From: JAEUQQ01 sp963697285
Lineage (GTDB): Bacteria > Acidobacteriota > Vicinamibacteria > Vicinamibacterales > JAFNAJ01
DNA length: 64,000 bases
NCBI GenBank assembly: GCA_963697285.1
Contig: CAVONI010000011.1
Span: 620,001-684,000 of the forward strand
Direction of reading: 5' to 3'
Positions 48,033 through 57,887 of this stretch are shown here, piece after piece. Position 1 is the stretch's first letter. Each line of letters begins with the position of its first letter. The notes below the pieces were generated by a model, which saw only the letters and a program-made list of their open reading frames with translations, had not been told where the DNA came from and made no database searches. A program made the position numbers and the translations under genes.

Positions 48033-49276
48033 CGGGCGACTCCCTTCAGGGCATCGGCGGGATGGAGGCGCGACATGCGCCACGCGGGATACACGCCCGA
48101 GGCGACGCCGAACGCCACGGCGAACGCCACGCCCCAGGCGAGCACACGCAGGTTGACGGCGAGCTGCGCGTACGGAATCACACCACTCCCGTTGATCAGC
48201 CACAGCCCGGCGACTGCCAACAGCGTTCCGACCACACTGCCGACGAGGGTCAGGATCAGGTTCTCGACGAGGAACTGCCCGACCAGCGTCCACGACGACG
48301 CGCCGAACGCCTTCCGCACGCCGATCTCGGGCGCGCGCTCCATGATCCGGCTGATGTTCAGGTTCACCAGGTTGACGGCCGGCAACACCATGAAGAGGGC
48401 GGCGGCCAGGACGAGAGAGATGAGCAGGCGTTGCCCATACCGGGTGTCGGTGCCGCGGCGACCGAACAGCATGCGCGCGATGGTGTCGAGCAGCGATTCG
48501 GGAACGGCCGAGATCGTGTTGAAGCCGCGCGGGTCGGGGAACTCGATCCTGGCGAGGCGCGAGCGGAATTCGTCGCGGATGGCCTCGGGATCGGCGCCCG
48601 GCTCCATCAGCAGGATCGCCATGAAGTCGCCAACCAGCTGTGACCGGTATGCGTCTGACTTCGCGCTCGTGAGGGGCACCCACACGTCGGCGAACGACAC
48701 GAGGCGGAGCATCGACACGTCGGGGACGACGCCCGCGACGCGAAAACGTTGCCCATCGGCCTCGAAATCTCGGCCGACGACACCCGCTGCCTGGCCGAAC
48801 AGGCGTGCGCGGGTGCTCGCGTTGATCACGGCGACCAGGCTGCCGCGCTCGAGATCCTGCTCGCCGTACGGCCCCCCTTCGAGAAACTCGAACTTCGTCA
48901 CGCGCCAGAAGTCGGCGTCGGTGCGCTTGAGGTACAGCTTCTCGGGGGCACCGTGCTGGTACGTCGTGACGCGCGCAGGGGTCGAGGCGATGCCGACGCG
49001 TTCCACGCCCGGCAGGCCCCGCGCATGCTTGTCGATCAGGGCGTAGCCGGCGAAGCCGTTCCGGCTCATCGTCTCGCCAGACATCTCGGCGTAGTAGAGC
49101 CCGAGCGTTCGCGACTGGTTGACCTCGGGCGCGACCGGCGCGAGCGCCTGGTCGAACAGCGCCGTCGCGATGACCAGCATGGCGATCGTGAACGCGATGC
49201 CGAACAGGCTCACCGCGGTGAAGAAGACGCGGCGCTGGAGGACGCGCCAGGCCAGGAGGATGTAGTTGCGCAGCAT
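48029..49276 (-). CDS. MacB/FtsX-like ABC permease, first
   Basis: The 415-residue protein has one N-terminal helix (FFTAVSLFGIAFTIAMLVIA), a large periplasmic domain (about 60-270) with MacB-core features (FLEGGPYGEQDLERG, VVPDVSMLRLVSFADVWVPL), and three C-terminal helices with the conserved EIGVRKAFGASSWTL loop, ending MSRLHPADALKGVAR. MacB-type proteins are mechanotransducers that drive export of lipoproteins, peptides or toxins from the periplasm. The ABC ATPase stop lies 11 bp upstream. Confidence 0.88.
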   Translation of the reverse strand: MLRNYILLAWRVLQRRVFFTAVSLFGIAFTIAMLVIATALFDQALAPVAPEVNQSRTLGLYYAEMSGETMSRNGFAGYALIDKHARGLPGVERVGIASTPARVTTYQHGAPEKLYLKRTDADFWRVTKFEFLEGGPYGEQDLERGSLVAVINASTRARLFGQAAGVVGRDFEADGQRFRVAGVVPDVSMLRLVSFADVWVPLTSAKSDAYRSQLVGDFMAILLMEPGADPEAIRDEFRSRLARIEFPDPRGFNTISAVPESLLDTIARMLFGRRGTDTRYGQRLLISLVLAAALFMVLPAVNLVNLNISRIMERAPEIGVRKAFGASSWTLVGQFLVENLILTLVGSVVGTLLAVAGLWLINGSGVIPYAQLAVNLRVLAWGVAFAVAFGVASGVYPAWRMSRLHPADALKGVAR

Positions 49277-49287
49277 GCGGCACCCGC

Positions 49288-50096
<809 letters not shown>

Positions 50097-50100
<4 letters not shown>

Positions 50101-51341
50101 CGCAGTCTCAGTTCCTCGAATCGCGTGAACTCACGCATGTCTGAAATCACCACCTCGTCGCCGGGCGTCAGCCCGTCGACCACCTCGAAAGCATCGAACC
50201 CCGCAACGCCGAACCGCACCGGCCGGCGCACCGCACGGTCGCCACGCACCACGAACACCTGCTCGGTCCCCGTCCCCGTCGCGAACGGGCCGCGCGCCAC
50301 GCGCACCACGCCGTCGCGCTGCGTCACCACGAGTTCCACGTCGGCACGGAGGTTCGGCCGCAGCGTCTTCTCGTTGGGAACCGCGAGACCCACGCTGACG
50401 GTGATGAGCCCGTTGCGCACGGCGGGATCGATGGCCGTCAGGGTGCCCTGCAAGGTCCCCGACGCGAGCCGCACGACGGCTGGCAATCCCACGCGCAGCC
50501 TGGCGCCGTGGACGTCTGACACGGTCGCCTCGACGCGGAACGTCGTCAGGTCGGCGATCCGCGCCACCACGTCGCCGGTGCGAAGTGCCGCGCCCTCCTG
50601 CGACTGGATGTAGGTGACCACGCCATCGCGGTCAGCGCGGATGGCGGCGAGGTCGAGCACCTGCCGTGCAGCCGCGGCATCCTTCCGGAGCTTCGAGCTC
50701 TCCAGCGCCAGCCCCTCGAGTTCGATCCGCGTGGACTCGCGCGCGTTCGAACGCTCGGCCTCGATCTGCTCGAGTTCGATCGCCGCCTGCTGCTCGTCGA
50801 GTTCCGAGCGCCGCAGGACCTCGGCGGCGATGAGCCCCTCCTTCGAGAGCTGGCGATCACGCGACACCTGGGCCTTGAACGACTCGAGCTGGAGCCGCTT
50901 CACGCGTGCACGGCTGTCGTAGTCGATGAGCGAGCGCTCCAGGCCGATGCGGCGGCGCGCCTGCTCGTTGCTCTTGAGGGCGACGTCTTCGTCGAGCTTC
51001 TCGACCGCGAGGCGGGCCGACGAGACGTCGAGGTCGATCAGCGCGTCGCCCGTTGACACCTGCGCACCGGCGCGGTGGCGGATGCGGAGGATCCGTGCGT
51101 CCACGGGCGAGGCGTAGATGCGCTCGATCTCGGGGACGACGAGGCCCGTGGCCGCCACGCTGGCCGCAACCACCCCTGTGTCGACGACCGCAAACCGCAG
51201 CGAGGAGCGGTCTACCGACGGGCTCGACCACCGGGAGGCCACCAGCGCAAGGCCGGCTGCCGTGACCACGGCGACGAGCGCGAACGCCACGCGCCGCCGG
51301 CGCGCAGACAAGACGAGGGAGGGGTCGAGGGGGCGATCCAT
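50097..51341 (-). CDS. Periplasmic adaptor (HlyD/MacA-type membrane fusion protein)
   Basis: The 414-residue protein starts at the ATG at 51341. One membrane anchor (VAFALVAVVTAAGLALVAS) precedes the barrel-sandwich lipoyl-like halves (ILRIRHRAGAQVSTGDALID and AIRADRDGVVTYIQSQEGAA) and a long alpha-hairpin coiled coil between them (about 115-230). Its C-terminus is the usual MFP beta-barrel. It should bridge the ABC permeases to an outer-membrane channel; no TolC-like gene is in the window. It is the first gene of the six-gene operon. Confidence 0.88.
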
Positions 51342-51359
51342 CTGGATGCGACACTGCGG

Positions 51360-51375
51360 AGCAACCCGCACGCCA
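51360..51375 (-). promoter_or_regulatory. Probable sigma-54 promoter for the exporter operon
   Basis: On the minus strand the sequence reads TGGCGTGCGGGTTGCT. Against the sigma-54 consensus (TGGCACG, four bases, TTGCW) it keeps the invariant GG and GC at exact spacing and mismatches at only two positions. Transcription would start near 51349, giving a very short leader before the ATG at 51341. The operon encodes its own sigma-54 activator. Confidence 0.6.
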
Positions 51376-51446
51376 TCCTCGCGGGCGATTTCAGGCCGAT
51401 TTCTGCGCTTGCCCGCGACTCGCTGGCCGAAGGCGTACGGTCGGCT

Positions 51447-51460
51447 GTCCGGATCCGGAC
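51447..51460. promoter_or_regulatory. Palindrome, possible activator site
   Basis: GTCCGGATCCGGAC is a perfect 14-bp palindrome about 100 bp upstream of the predicted sigma-54 start, the usual distance for an enhancer site bound by an NtrC-family activator. It sits just past the DNA ligase stop codon, so a role as a ligase terminator is also possible. Confidence 0.4.
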
Positions 51461-51462
51461 GG

Positions 51463-53107
51463 TCAGCTCAGCAGGGCACGGACGCTGTCGAGGGTGTCGG
51501 CCTCGCGGGCCGGCTTGTCGGTCCGCCACCGGAGGATGCGCGGGAAGCGGACGGCGATGCCCGACTTGTGCCGCGTCGATCGGGCCATCCCCTCGAAGCC
51601 GAGTTCGAACACCTGGATCGGCTCCACCCGGCTCACCGGTCCGAACCGTTCGATCGTGTGCCGGCGGATCCAGCGGTCGAGCTCGGCGATCTCGTCGTTC
51701 GACAGGCCGGAGTAGGCCTTGGCCAGCGTCACGAGTGCATCGCCGTCCCAGACGCCGAAGGTGTAGTCGGTGAAGAGGTTCGCGCGTCGCCCGCTGCCGG
51801 GCTGTGCATACGTCAGCACGGCGTCCACGGTGTAGGGATCGATCTTCCACTTCCACCAGTCGTCGCCACGGCGGCCCACGCCGTAGGCCGACGCGGTGCG
51901 CTTCAGCATGAAGCCCTCGACGCCGCGCGCGCGCGATTCGAGCCGCAGCGTCGCCAGCGCGTCCCACGACGGCGCCTCGACGATCGGGCTGAGCACGAAC
52001 GCCGAGGCGTCGCACGCACCCAGCACGGCCTCGAGCCGCGCCCGGCGACGGGTCAGCGCGTGCGAACGCACGTCGAGGCCCTCGTCCTCGAGCAGGTCGT
52101 AGGCCATGAACACCACGGGGACGTCACGTGCTACGCGATCGACCTGCTGTTGCCGGCCGATGCGCCGCTGCAGCGCGGCGAACCCAAGCGGTCGCTCGTC
52201 GCGGTACGGCAGGACCTCGCCGTCGAGCACCGTGCCGCCGGGCAGGAGGGCCGCTGCACGCGCGATCTCGGGGAAACGCTCGGTGATGAGCTCCTCGCCG
52301 CGCGACCAGAGGAACACCTGGCCCCTGCGCGACGATGAGCTGCGCGCGGATGCCGTCCCACTTCCACTCGGCCGCCCAGGCCTCGCGGGCTCCGAGCGCC
52401 TCGACTGGCCGGTCGAGCGGCTGCGCGAGCTGGAAGGGATACGGGCGCGAGACCTCGGCTGCCGTCGCGGGGGCCGTGTCGACGAGCGCTGCGAAGGACG
52501 CCGCGGACGGCTGCCACTGCCCCATCAGCCGGTGCGCCACCGCCGACACGTCGAGCCCGGTCGCCTTCGCAACGCTGCGCACGACGAGCGTGTGCGACAC
52601 GCCGACGCGAAACTCGCCCGTCAGGATCTTGTTCAGGATGAAGCGTTCGCGCAGGCGCATCTGCATCCACCAGCGCTGCACGCTTGCGCGCCGGGTGGCC
52701 TCGTCGAGCCCCGGCAATGGCAGGATGCGCGTCTCCATCCACGCCGCCAGCGACAGTGATGTCTCCCCGGACGGCGCCTGCGTGTCATTGCCCTCCCGGT
52801 CCTCCTCCCGCGGCCCCGCGCGGCCCGGGCCACCGTCAACCAGCAACGCCAGCGTCTCGCCGAGATCGCCCACCGCGCCGTAGCACTCACCGAGGAGCCA
52901 CTCGGGCACGCCCGTGAGGTCCATCGTCCACTCGGCCAACTGCTTCGCGGGCAGGAAGCGCTTGAGCCGGCGGCCCGTGAGGAAGAAGACCGCCCATGCC
53001 GCGTCGGCGTGTGGCGCCAGTGCGAAGTACGCGGCCATCGCATCGACCTTCGCGTTCGTCGAGGTGGTGCGGTCGATCGCGTCGAAGAGGTCGGCGAAGG
53101 CCTTCAT
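51463..53107 (-). CDS. ATP-dependent DNA ligase, frame broken near 52323
   Basis: About 548 residues. The N-terminal DNA-binding domain (FADLFDAIDRTTSTNAKVDA onward) is followed by the adenylation domain with the catalytic lysine in EWKWDGIRAQLIVAQG. The reading breaks at a run of four C (plus strand 52322-52325); removing one base joins it to QVFLWSRGEELITERFPE. Later motifs LDGEVLPYRDER and GFMLKRTASAYGVGRRGDDW are intact. This is the long ligase type linked to a dedicated exonuclease in bacteria. The ATG at 53107 overlaps the exonuclease stop (TGATG). Confidence 0.88.
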
Positions 53108-54114
53108 CACTCGTCCTCGCTGGCCGGCATCGAGGCGTCACGGAACGCCGGCCACACGAGCGTCTCGAGCCCGCGCTCGCCGAGGTAGCGGGCCAGCGGG
53201 TCGGCGAACCCGTGAGTCGTGATCACGCGTTGTGCGCCCGTCTCGGCTGCGGTCGCCAGCAGTGCCGGCCAGTCGGCGTGATCCGAAAGGGCAAAGCCGC
53301 GATCGTAGGCGCCGCGGCGGCGCTCACCTCGCACGCGCATCCAGCCAGACACCATGGCTTCCGATCGCTGGGGGAATCGACGCATCCACGTGGATCCTCG
53401 AGCCGACGGGGGGGCCAGCACGAGGGCGTCGGCAAACGTGCCCTTCGGTGCAGCCCCCGGCGCCACGCGCCTGGTCTCGGCCATCCCGATGCCCGACGCG
53501 CGATAGCACGCGATGAGTTCGTCGAGCGCTCCGTGAATCCAGACCTGGCGGTCGGTGCGCCGCCCCAGTTCGGCCAGGACGCGCTGCGCCTTGCCCAGCG
53601 AGTAGCAGAAGAGCACCGAGGTCTTCGACGCGGCGCGGTTCGCGTCCCACCACGCGAGGATCTCGTCGATGACTGCAGATGCGGGATCCCAGCGGTAGAC
53701 GGGCAACGCGAACGTCGCCTCCGTGACGAACGTGTGGCACGAGACCACCTCGAAGGGCGAACACGTGGGATCCGGCGCGCGCTTGTAGTCGCCCGAAACG
53801 GTCCACACTTCGCCGCCCGCCTCGACGCGCACCTGCGCAGACCCGCGAATGTGCCCGGCCGGATGGAGCGACACGGTCACGTCGCCGATGCGTCGCGTTT
53901 CGCCCCAAGCGAGTGTCTCGACCGCGGCGACGGCGCCGAGGCGGAGGCGGAGGATCGACTCGCCCTCGCGCGCGGCCAGGTAGGCGCCATGGCCCGGTCG
54001 TGCGTGGTCGGCGTGGGCGTGCGTGACGACCGCGCGCGCCACGGGGTTCCACGGATCGATGTGGAAGCCGCCACGCGGGCAGTGAATGCCGTCGGGCGTG
54101 AGTGTCAGCAGCAT
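53107..54114 (-). CDS. DNA-ligase-associated exonuclease (metallo-beta-lactamase/CPSF fold)
   Basis: The 335-residue protein starts at the ATG at 54114 (MLLTLTPDGIHCPRGGFHID). The metal-binding VVTHAHADHARPGHG (HxHxDH, about 32-46), HPAGHIRGSAQV and VSGDYKRAPDP segments follow, and TTHGFADPLARYLGERGLET lies near the end. It matches the TIGR04122 ligase-associated exonuclease family, a relative of SNM1/CPSF73 nucleases. Other genomes add an Lhr-like helicase and a phosphoesterase to this cluster; neither is present here. It is coupled to the ligase by a 1-bp overlap. Confidence 0.85.
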   Translation of the reverse strand: MLLTLTPDGIHCPRGGFHIDPWNPVARAVVTHAHADHARPGHGAYLAAREGESILRLRLGAVAAVETLAWGETRRIGDVTVSLHPAGHIRGSAQVRVEAGGEVWTVSGDYKRAPDPTCSPFEVVSCHTFVTEATFALPVYRWDPASAVIDEILAWWDANRAASKTSVLFCYSLGKAQRVLAELGRRTDRQVWIHGALDELIACYRASGIGMAETRRVAPGAAPKGTFADALVLAPPSARGSTWMRRFPQRSEAMVSGWMRVRGERRRGAYDRGFALSDHADWPALLATAAETGAQRVITTHGFADPLARYLGERGLETLVWPAFRDASMPASEDE

Positions 54115-54206
54115 GTGGACGTGCCGTGTGGAGTCCTTCTCATTATGCAGCCCACCCCGGGTGCATCCACCATGCGTGCACGATCGCCGGCGTCGCGCGC
54201 GACGCC

Positions 54207-54235
54207 TTGTGTGAGGATGGGAGCGATGATACGGT
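54207..54235 (+). promoter_or_regulatory. Probable sigma-70-type promoter for pnuC
   Basis: TTGTGT (54207-54212) and TACGGT (54230-54235) are separated by exactly 17 bp, with TGA before the -10 giving an extended TGNTANNNT. Transcription would start only a few bases before the ATG at 54246, so the mRNA may be nearly leaderless; no Shine-Dalgarno is seen. Confidence 0.45.
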
Positions 54236-54245
54236 CGCCGCACGC

Positions 54246-54839
54246 ATGAGTCCGCTCGAGTGGTTCGCTGCCGCGCTCGGCCTGGTGGCCGTCTGGCTCA
54301 ACGTTCGCGAGAAGGTGGCCGCGTGGCCCATCGGCGCGGTCATGGTCGGGCTCTACATCTACATCTTCGCGGCAGCGAAGCTCTATGCCGACGCCGGCCT
54401 GCAGTGCGTCTACTTCGTGCTGCAGTTCTACGGGTGGTACGAGTGGCTGCACGGGGGCACGGCACACACGGCGCTTCGCGTCTCGCGCACGTCGAGCCGC
54501 GCGCTGGTCATCTGCCTCGCGATCGGGACGCTGGGCACCTTCGTCCTGGGCTCGCTGCTCGCGCGGTACACCGACCAGGCGCTGCCGTTCTGGGACTCCG
54601 GCATCGCCGCATTCAGCCTCGTGGCCCAGTGGATGCTCGCGCGCAAGCTCATCGAGAACTGGATCTTCTGGTTCGTCATCGACATCGTCGCCGTCGGCGT
54701 CTACGCCGCGCGCGGCCTGGTCGCGACGACCATTCTGTACGCCGTCTACATCGTGCTGGCCGTCGCGGGCTATCGCGCCTGGAAGATGTCGATGCGCCAG
54801 GGGGCTTGCGGCGCACCGCCCGTCACCAGTAGCCTGTGA
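54246..54839 (+). CDS. pnuC: PnuC-like nicotinamide riboside transporter
   Basis: The 197-residue membrane protein has about seven helices. PnuC marks are visible: MSPLEWFAAALGLVAVWLNV, FVLQFYGWYEWLHGG (about 57-71) and ENWIFWFVIDIVAVGVYAAR near the C-terminus. It takes up nicotinamide riboside by facilitated diffusion, with trapping by phosphorylation inside. The NadR-like kinase encoded 577 bp downstream on the same strand would supply that phosphorylation. Confidence 0.88.
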   Translation: MSPLEWFAAALGLVAVWLNVREKVAAWPIGAVMVGLYIYIFAAAKLYADAGLQCVYFVLQFYGWYEWLHGGTAHTALRVSRTSSRALVICLAIGTLGTFVLGSLLARYTDQALPFWDSGIAAFSLVAQWMLARKLIENWIFWFVIDIVAVGVYAARGLVATTILYAVYIVLAVAGYRAWKMSMRQGACGAPPVTSSL

Positions 54840-54878
54840 GACTGCGCGCTGGTCACTGCGGCGTGCGGGAGTTCTCCC

Positions 54879-55373
54879 ATGAGCGCCATCCAACGTGAAG
54901 TCGTCTCGCTCGTCGCCACGCAACGCTGGGCTGCCATCGGATCCATCCACGAGAACGCACCCCTGGTCTCGATGGTGGCATATGCCGTGGAGCCCGGGCT
55001 CGAAGGGTTGCTGATCTTCATCAGCCAGTTGGCGGCGCACACACGTGCGCTCCTCGACGATGCCCGGTGTTCGGTCGCCGTCACGGCGCCCGATCACGGT
55101 GAGGGCGACCCCCAGTTGCTGCAACGCGTCAGCCTGGCCGGTCACGCGCAGGTCATCGCGCGCGACGACGAGGAGTTCGCCGCGGCGGCCGCGCGCTACG
55201 TGGAGCGCTTTCCCGACGCCGCGCCGCGCTTTCAGCTCGGCGACTTCGTGCTCATGCGGATCGTCGTCGACAGCGCCCGGTACGTCGGCGGCTTCGCACG
55301 CGCCTCGAGCTTCACGGGCGATCAGTTGCGGCAGACCGCCCGCGACCTCGCCACCGCGCCGGCCAGGGGCTGA
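54879..55373 (+). CDS. Pyridoxamine-phosphate-oxidase-like flavin protein
   Basis: The 164-residue protein follows a GGGAG ribosome site. AIGSIHENAPLVSMVAYAVE and LLIFISQLAAHTRALLDDAR are the strands and helix of an FMN-binding split barrel, and QLGDFVLMRIVVDSARYVGG matches the HugZ/heme-utilisation-like end. Members act on flavins, F420 or heme; the true activity is unknown. It lies between pnuC and the kinase gene, 39 bp after the former. Confidence 0.78.
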   Translation: MSAIQREVVSLVATQRWAAIGSIHENAPLVSMVAYAVEPGLEGLLIFISQLAAHTRALLDDARCSVAVTAPDHGEGDPQLLQRVSLAGHAQVIARDDEEFAAAAARYVERFPDAAPRFQLGDFVLMRIVVDSARYVGGFARASSFTGDQLRQTARDLATAPARG

Positions 55374-55415
55374 CCCCACGCCTGCCCGGCAGCGTCACGC
55401 GTCCACGTCGATCGC

Positions 55416-55957
55416 ATGCCCGCTCCCCTGCACGTGGTCGTGTTCGGCCCCGAGTCGACCGGCAAGACGACGTTGGCCCGCGAGCTGGCCGAGCACTACG
55501 GCACCGCGTGGATACCGGAGTATCTGCGCGAGTACCTCGATGTGAAGGGCGCGGGGTGTACCCCGACGACCTCCCGGCCGTGGTCGCCGGGCAGCGGGCG
55601 CGTGTGGCCAGCGCGATGGCAGGCGGGCATCGGGTGGTGATCTCCGACACCGATCCGGTGATGACGCTCGTCTACAGTCGGTGGTACTACGGCACCTCTC
55701 CCGACTGGCTCGTCGAGGCAGCGGATGCCTGCGCACCCGATCACTACCTGCTGCTCGATGTCGACGTCCCGTGGGTGCCGGATGCGCAGCGCGACGAACC
55801 CGGGCGCCGTGCCGAACTGCTGGCGGCGTGCGTCTCGGCCCTCGAGGAACGCCATCGGCCGTACACGTGGATCCGCGGGAGCTGGGACGTCCGACGACGA
55901 ACCGCCATTGCCGCGATTGACGCCCTCCTGGCAACGCGCGAGGGGGTCGCATCTTGA
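55416..55957 (+). CDS. NadR-like ribosylnicotinamide kinase, frame broken near 55548
   Basis: About 180 residues. P-loop VVVFGPESTGKTTLARELAE (about 7-26), then AWIPEYLREYLD, YPDDLPAVVAGQRARVASAM, VVISDTDPVMTLVYSRWYYG and YLLLDVDVPWVPDAQRD. The spacing and the EY/REY and DTD segments match the C-terminal kinase domain of NadR, here without its adenylyltransferase and repressor domains. One base appears missing near 55548, between DVKG and RGVYPDD. With pnuC it would trap imported nicotinamide riboside as NMN. Confidence 0.78.
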
Positions 55958-55970
55958 TTCATCGCATTTT

Positions 55971-56046
55971 TCAAGGTCTGACCCTCCCCCTGAGGGGTCA
56001 GAGCTTGAGAAATGCTGCAATGAAAGACTGTGACCCCTTCGGGTCA
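55971..56046. terminator. Two hairpins between convergent genes
   Basis: The first is a 14-bp stem with one mismatch (TCAAGGTCTGACCC, 55971-55984, with GGGTCAGAGCTTGA, 55995-56008). The second is TGACCC-CTTC-GGGTCA (56031-56046), overlapping the kinase stop codon. Both use the GGGTCA core of the GGGGTCAGACCCC palindromes at 33895. They probably stop transcription from both sides. Confidence 0.6.
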
Positions 56047-57795
56047 GCGCTCGACGTCGTCGAGGGTGATGTCGCCGCGGTCGGCGATCTTCAGGCCGCT
56101 GCGTGCTTCGAGGGCCGGCAGGATGGCGCGGTAATTGGCCTTGTCGAGCCGCAGCACCAGTCGCTCTCCCCCCGCATCCAGGAACAGCAGGTGGTGCACG
56201 TCGTCGCCGACAAGGCGATCGATTCGCAGCGTCCCGAACCACGCGCCGCTGATGCTCGTGTAGGGAACGAGCCGTTCCGGTCGGCGCAATGGCCGGAGGC
56301 GAAGGGCATCGTCGCGCAGCTCGAGCACGGCCGACGTCTCCTGCGGACGGCGCCCGGGACGCGTCACGACGCGCACGCCTCCGAAGACGGCCGGCGGCAG
56401 CGCGGCGCCCGACGGTGCCGCGACGGGCGGCGCGACCTCGGGCGACGCCGACGGCGTGGCCGTGCCTCCGGCGACCTTTGGTGGCGCGGGCTTCGCGGTT
56501 GCCGTCGGAAGCGGGGCGGCAGGCTTGCCAGCGACCGCAGTCCCCCGCGCCGGCACTCCCGCCGGCGCCGGTAACCCGGGCACGTCGATCGTCCCGGCCG
56601 CTGGCGGGGCGGGCGCGGCCGGAATGTCGGGCAACGCCGGCCCGGTTCCGGCATCGACCGTCGCGGCGACCTCTGCCGGCACCGCGTTCATCCGGGCCTT
56701 CCAGAACCACCAGCCGAACGCGGCTCCGCCCACGAGGATCACAGCCACCACCGCCCAAACGGCCATGGCGAGTCCATTGCCTCCGCTGGCCGGTGCCGCC
56801 GGCTTGTTCGCTGGGGCACTCTTCACGGCGCCCGGCGGCACGATCGCTCCACTCCCGTAGGCAAGCACCTGGCCCGACACGAGCTGCGGGTTCGACTTGT
56901 GCTCGCGTGTCTCGTCGAGCGGTGCGGCAATCAGGGAGTCTTCAGCCGGCGCCGCGACGAACGACGTCGTCTGGTGGATGCCGCTCTGCCGCAGGGCGAC
57001 CTGGATGGCGCGCTGGAACTCGCGTGCCGTCTGGAACCGGTCCTGCGGTTGCTTCGCCAGCGCGCGCATGACGACGTTCTCGAGCGACACCGGGATGTGG
57101 CTGGCGAACACCCGCGGCGGCACAGGCATCTGCTGCACCTGCGCCTGCATGATGGCCCACTCGCTCTCGCCCTCGAACGGCACCCGGCCCGTGATCATCT
57201 CGTAGAGCACGACGCCGAGCGCGTAGATGTCGGCGCGGCCATCGACGTCCATGCCCTGGATCTGCTCGGGGGCCATGTACCCGATGGTCCCGACGACGAA
57301 CCCGACCCGTGTGCGCCGGTCGGTGCCGAGCACGCGCGCGATGCCGAAGTCCATCACCTTGCAGCCGCTTGCGCCGAGGATGATGTTCGCGCTCTTGATG
57401 TCGCGGTGGACGATGCCCTGCGAGTGCGCGTACTCGAGCGCGCCGAGCACCGTCGAGGCCACCTCGGCCGCCTGCGCGATGGGAATCTGCTTCTGCTCGC
57501 GGATCGTCACGTCGAGCGTCTCGCCGCGCACGTACTCCATCGCCATGAAGAAGTCGTCGCCGTGCTTGTGCAGGCCGTACAACGCCGCGATGTTCGGATG
57601 GCTCAACCGGGCCAGCACGATCGCCTCGGAGCGGAACCGATCGACGAGGTCGGGCTGGCTGGCGAGTTCGGGACGCAGGAACTTGAGCGCGACCTCGCGC
57701 TCGAGCATCACGTCGACGGCCTTGTAGACCGATCCCATGCCGCCGTCACCGATCTTCTCGGTGATGCGATAGTTGTCGATCTGGGTCCCGATCAT
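56044..57795 (-). CDS. Transmembrane serine/threonine protein kinase
   Basis: About 583 residues. The kinase domain (about 8-265) has IGDGGMGSVYKA, the catalytic IVHRDIKSANIILG, MDFGIARVLG and GTIGYMAPEQIQGMDVDGRA. A proline/alanine-rich linker leads to one membrane helix (MAVWAVVAVILVGGAAFGWWFW), a second Pro/Ala-rich stretch, and a C-terminal domain of about 100 residues (LELRDDALRLRPLRRPERLV to DIT) of PH-like appearance. The PknB-type kinase faces the cytoplasm; the C-terminus would be periplasmic. The ATG at 57795 follows AGAAGGA and is preferred over the GTG at 57813. Confidence 0.88.
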   Translation of the reverse strand: MIGTQIDNYRITEKIGDGGMGSVYKAVDVMLEREVALKFLRPELASQPDLVDRFRSEAIVLARLSHPNIAALYGLHKHGDDFFMAMEYVRGETLDVTIREQKQIPIAQAAEVASTVLGALEYAHSQGIVHRDIKSANIILGASGCKVMDFGIARVLGTDRRTRVGFVVGTIGYMAPEQIQGMDVDGRADIYALGVVLYEMITGRVPFEGESEWAIMQAQVQQMPVPPRVFASHIPVSLENVVMRALAKQPQDRFQTAREFQRAIQVALRQSGIHQTTSFVAAPAEDSLIAAPLDETREHKSNPQLVSGQVLAYGSGAIVPPGAVKSAPANKPAAPASGGNGLAMAVWAVVAVILVGGAAFGWWFWKARMNAVPAEVAATVDAGTGPALPDIPAAPAPPAAGTIDVPGLPAPAGVPARGTAVAGKPAAPLPTATAKPAPPKVAGGTATPSASPEVAPPVAAPSGAALPPAVFGGVRVVTRPGRRPQETSAVLELRDDALRLRPLRRPERLVPYTSISGAWFGTLRIDRLVGDDVHHLLFLDAGGERLVLRLDKANYRAILPALEARSGLKIADRGDITLDDVER

Positions 57796-57887
57796 CCGAG
57801 GATCCTTCTGCACACCGGACGCGTGCTGCCGTGCACCATGACTGGGGGCGCGGACATTCTAGTCCGCTTCGTCGCGCGACGCATGTG

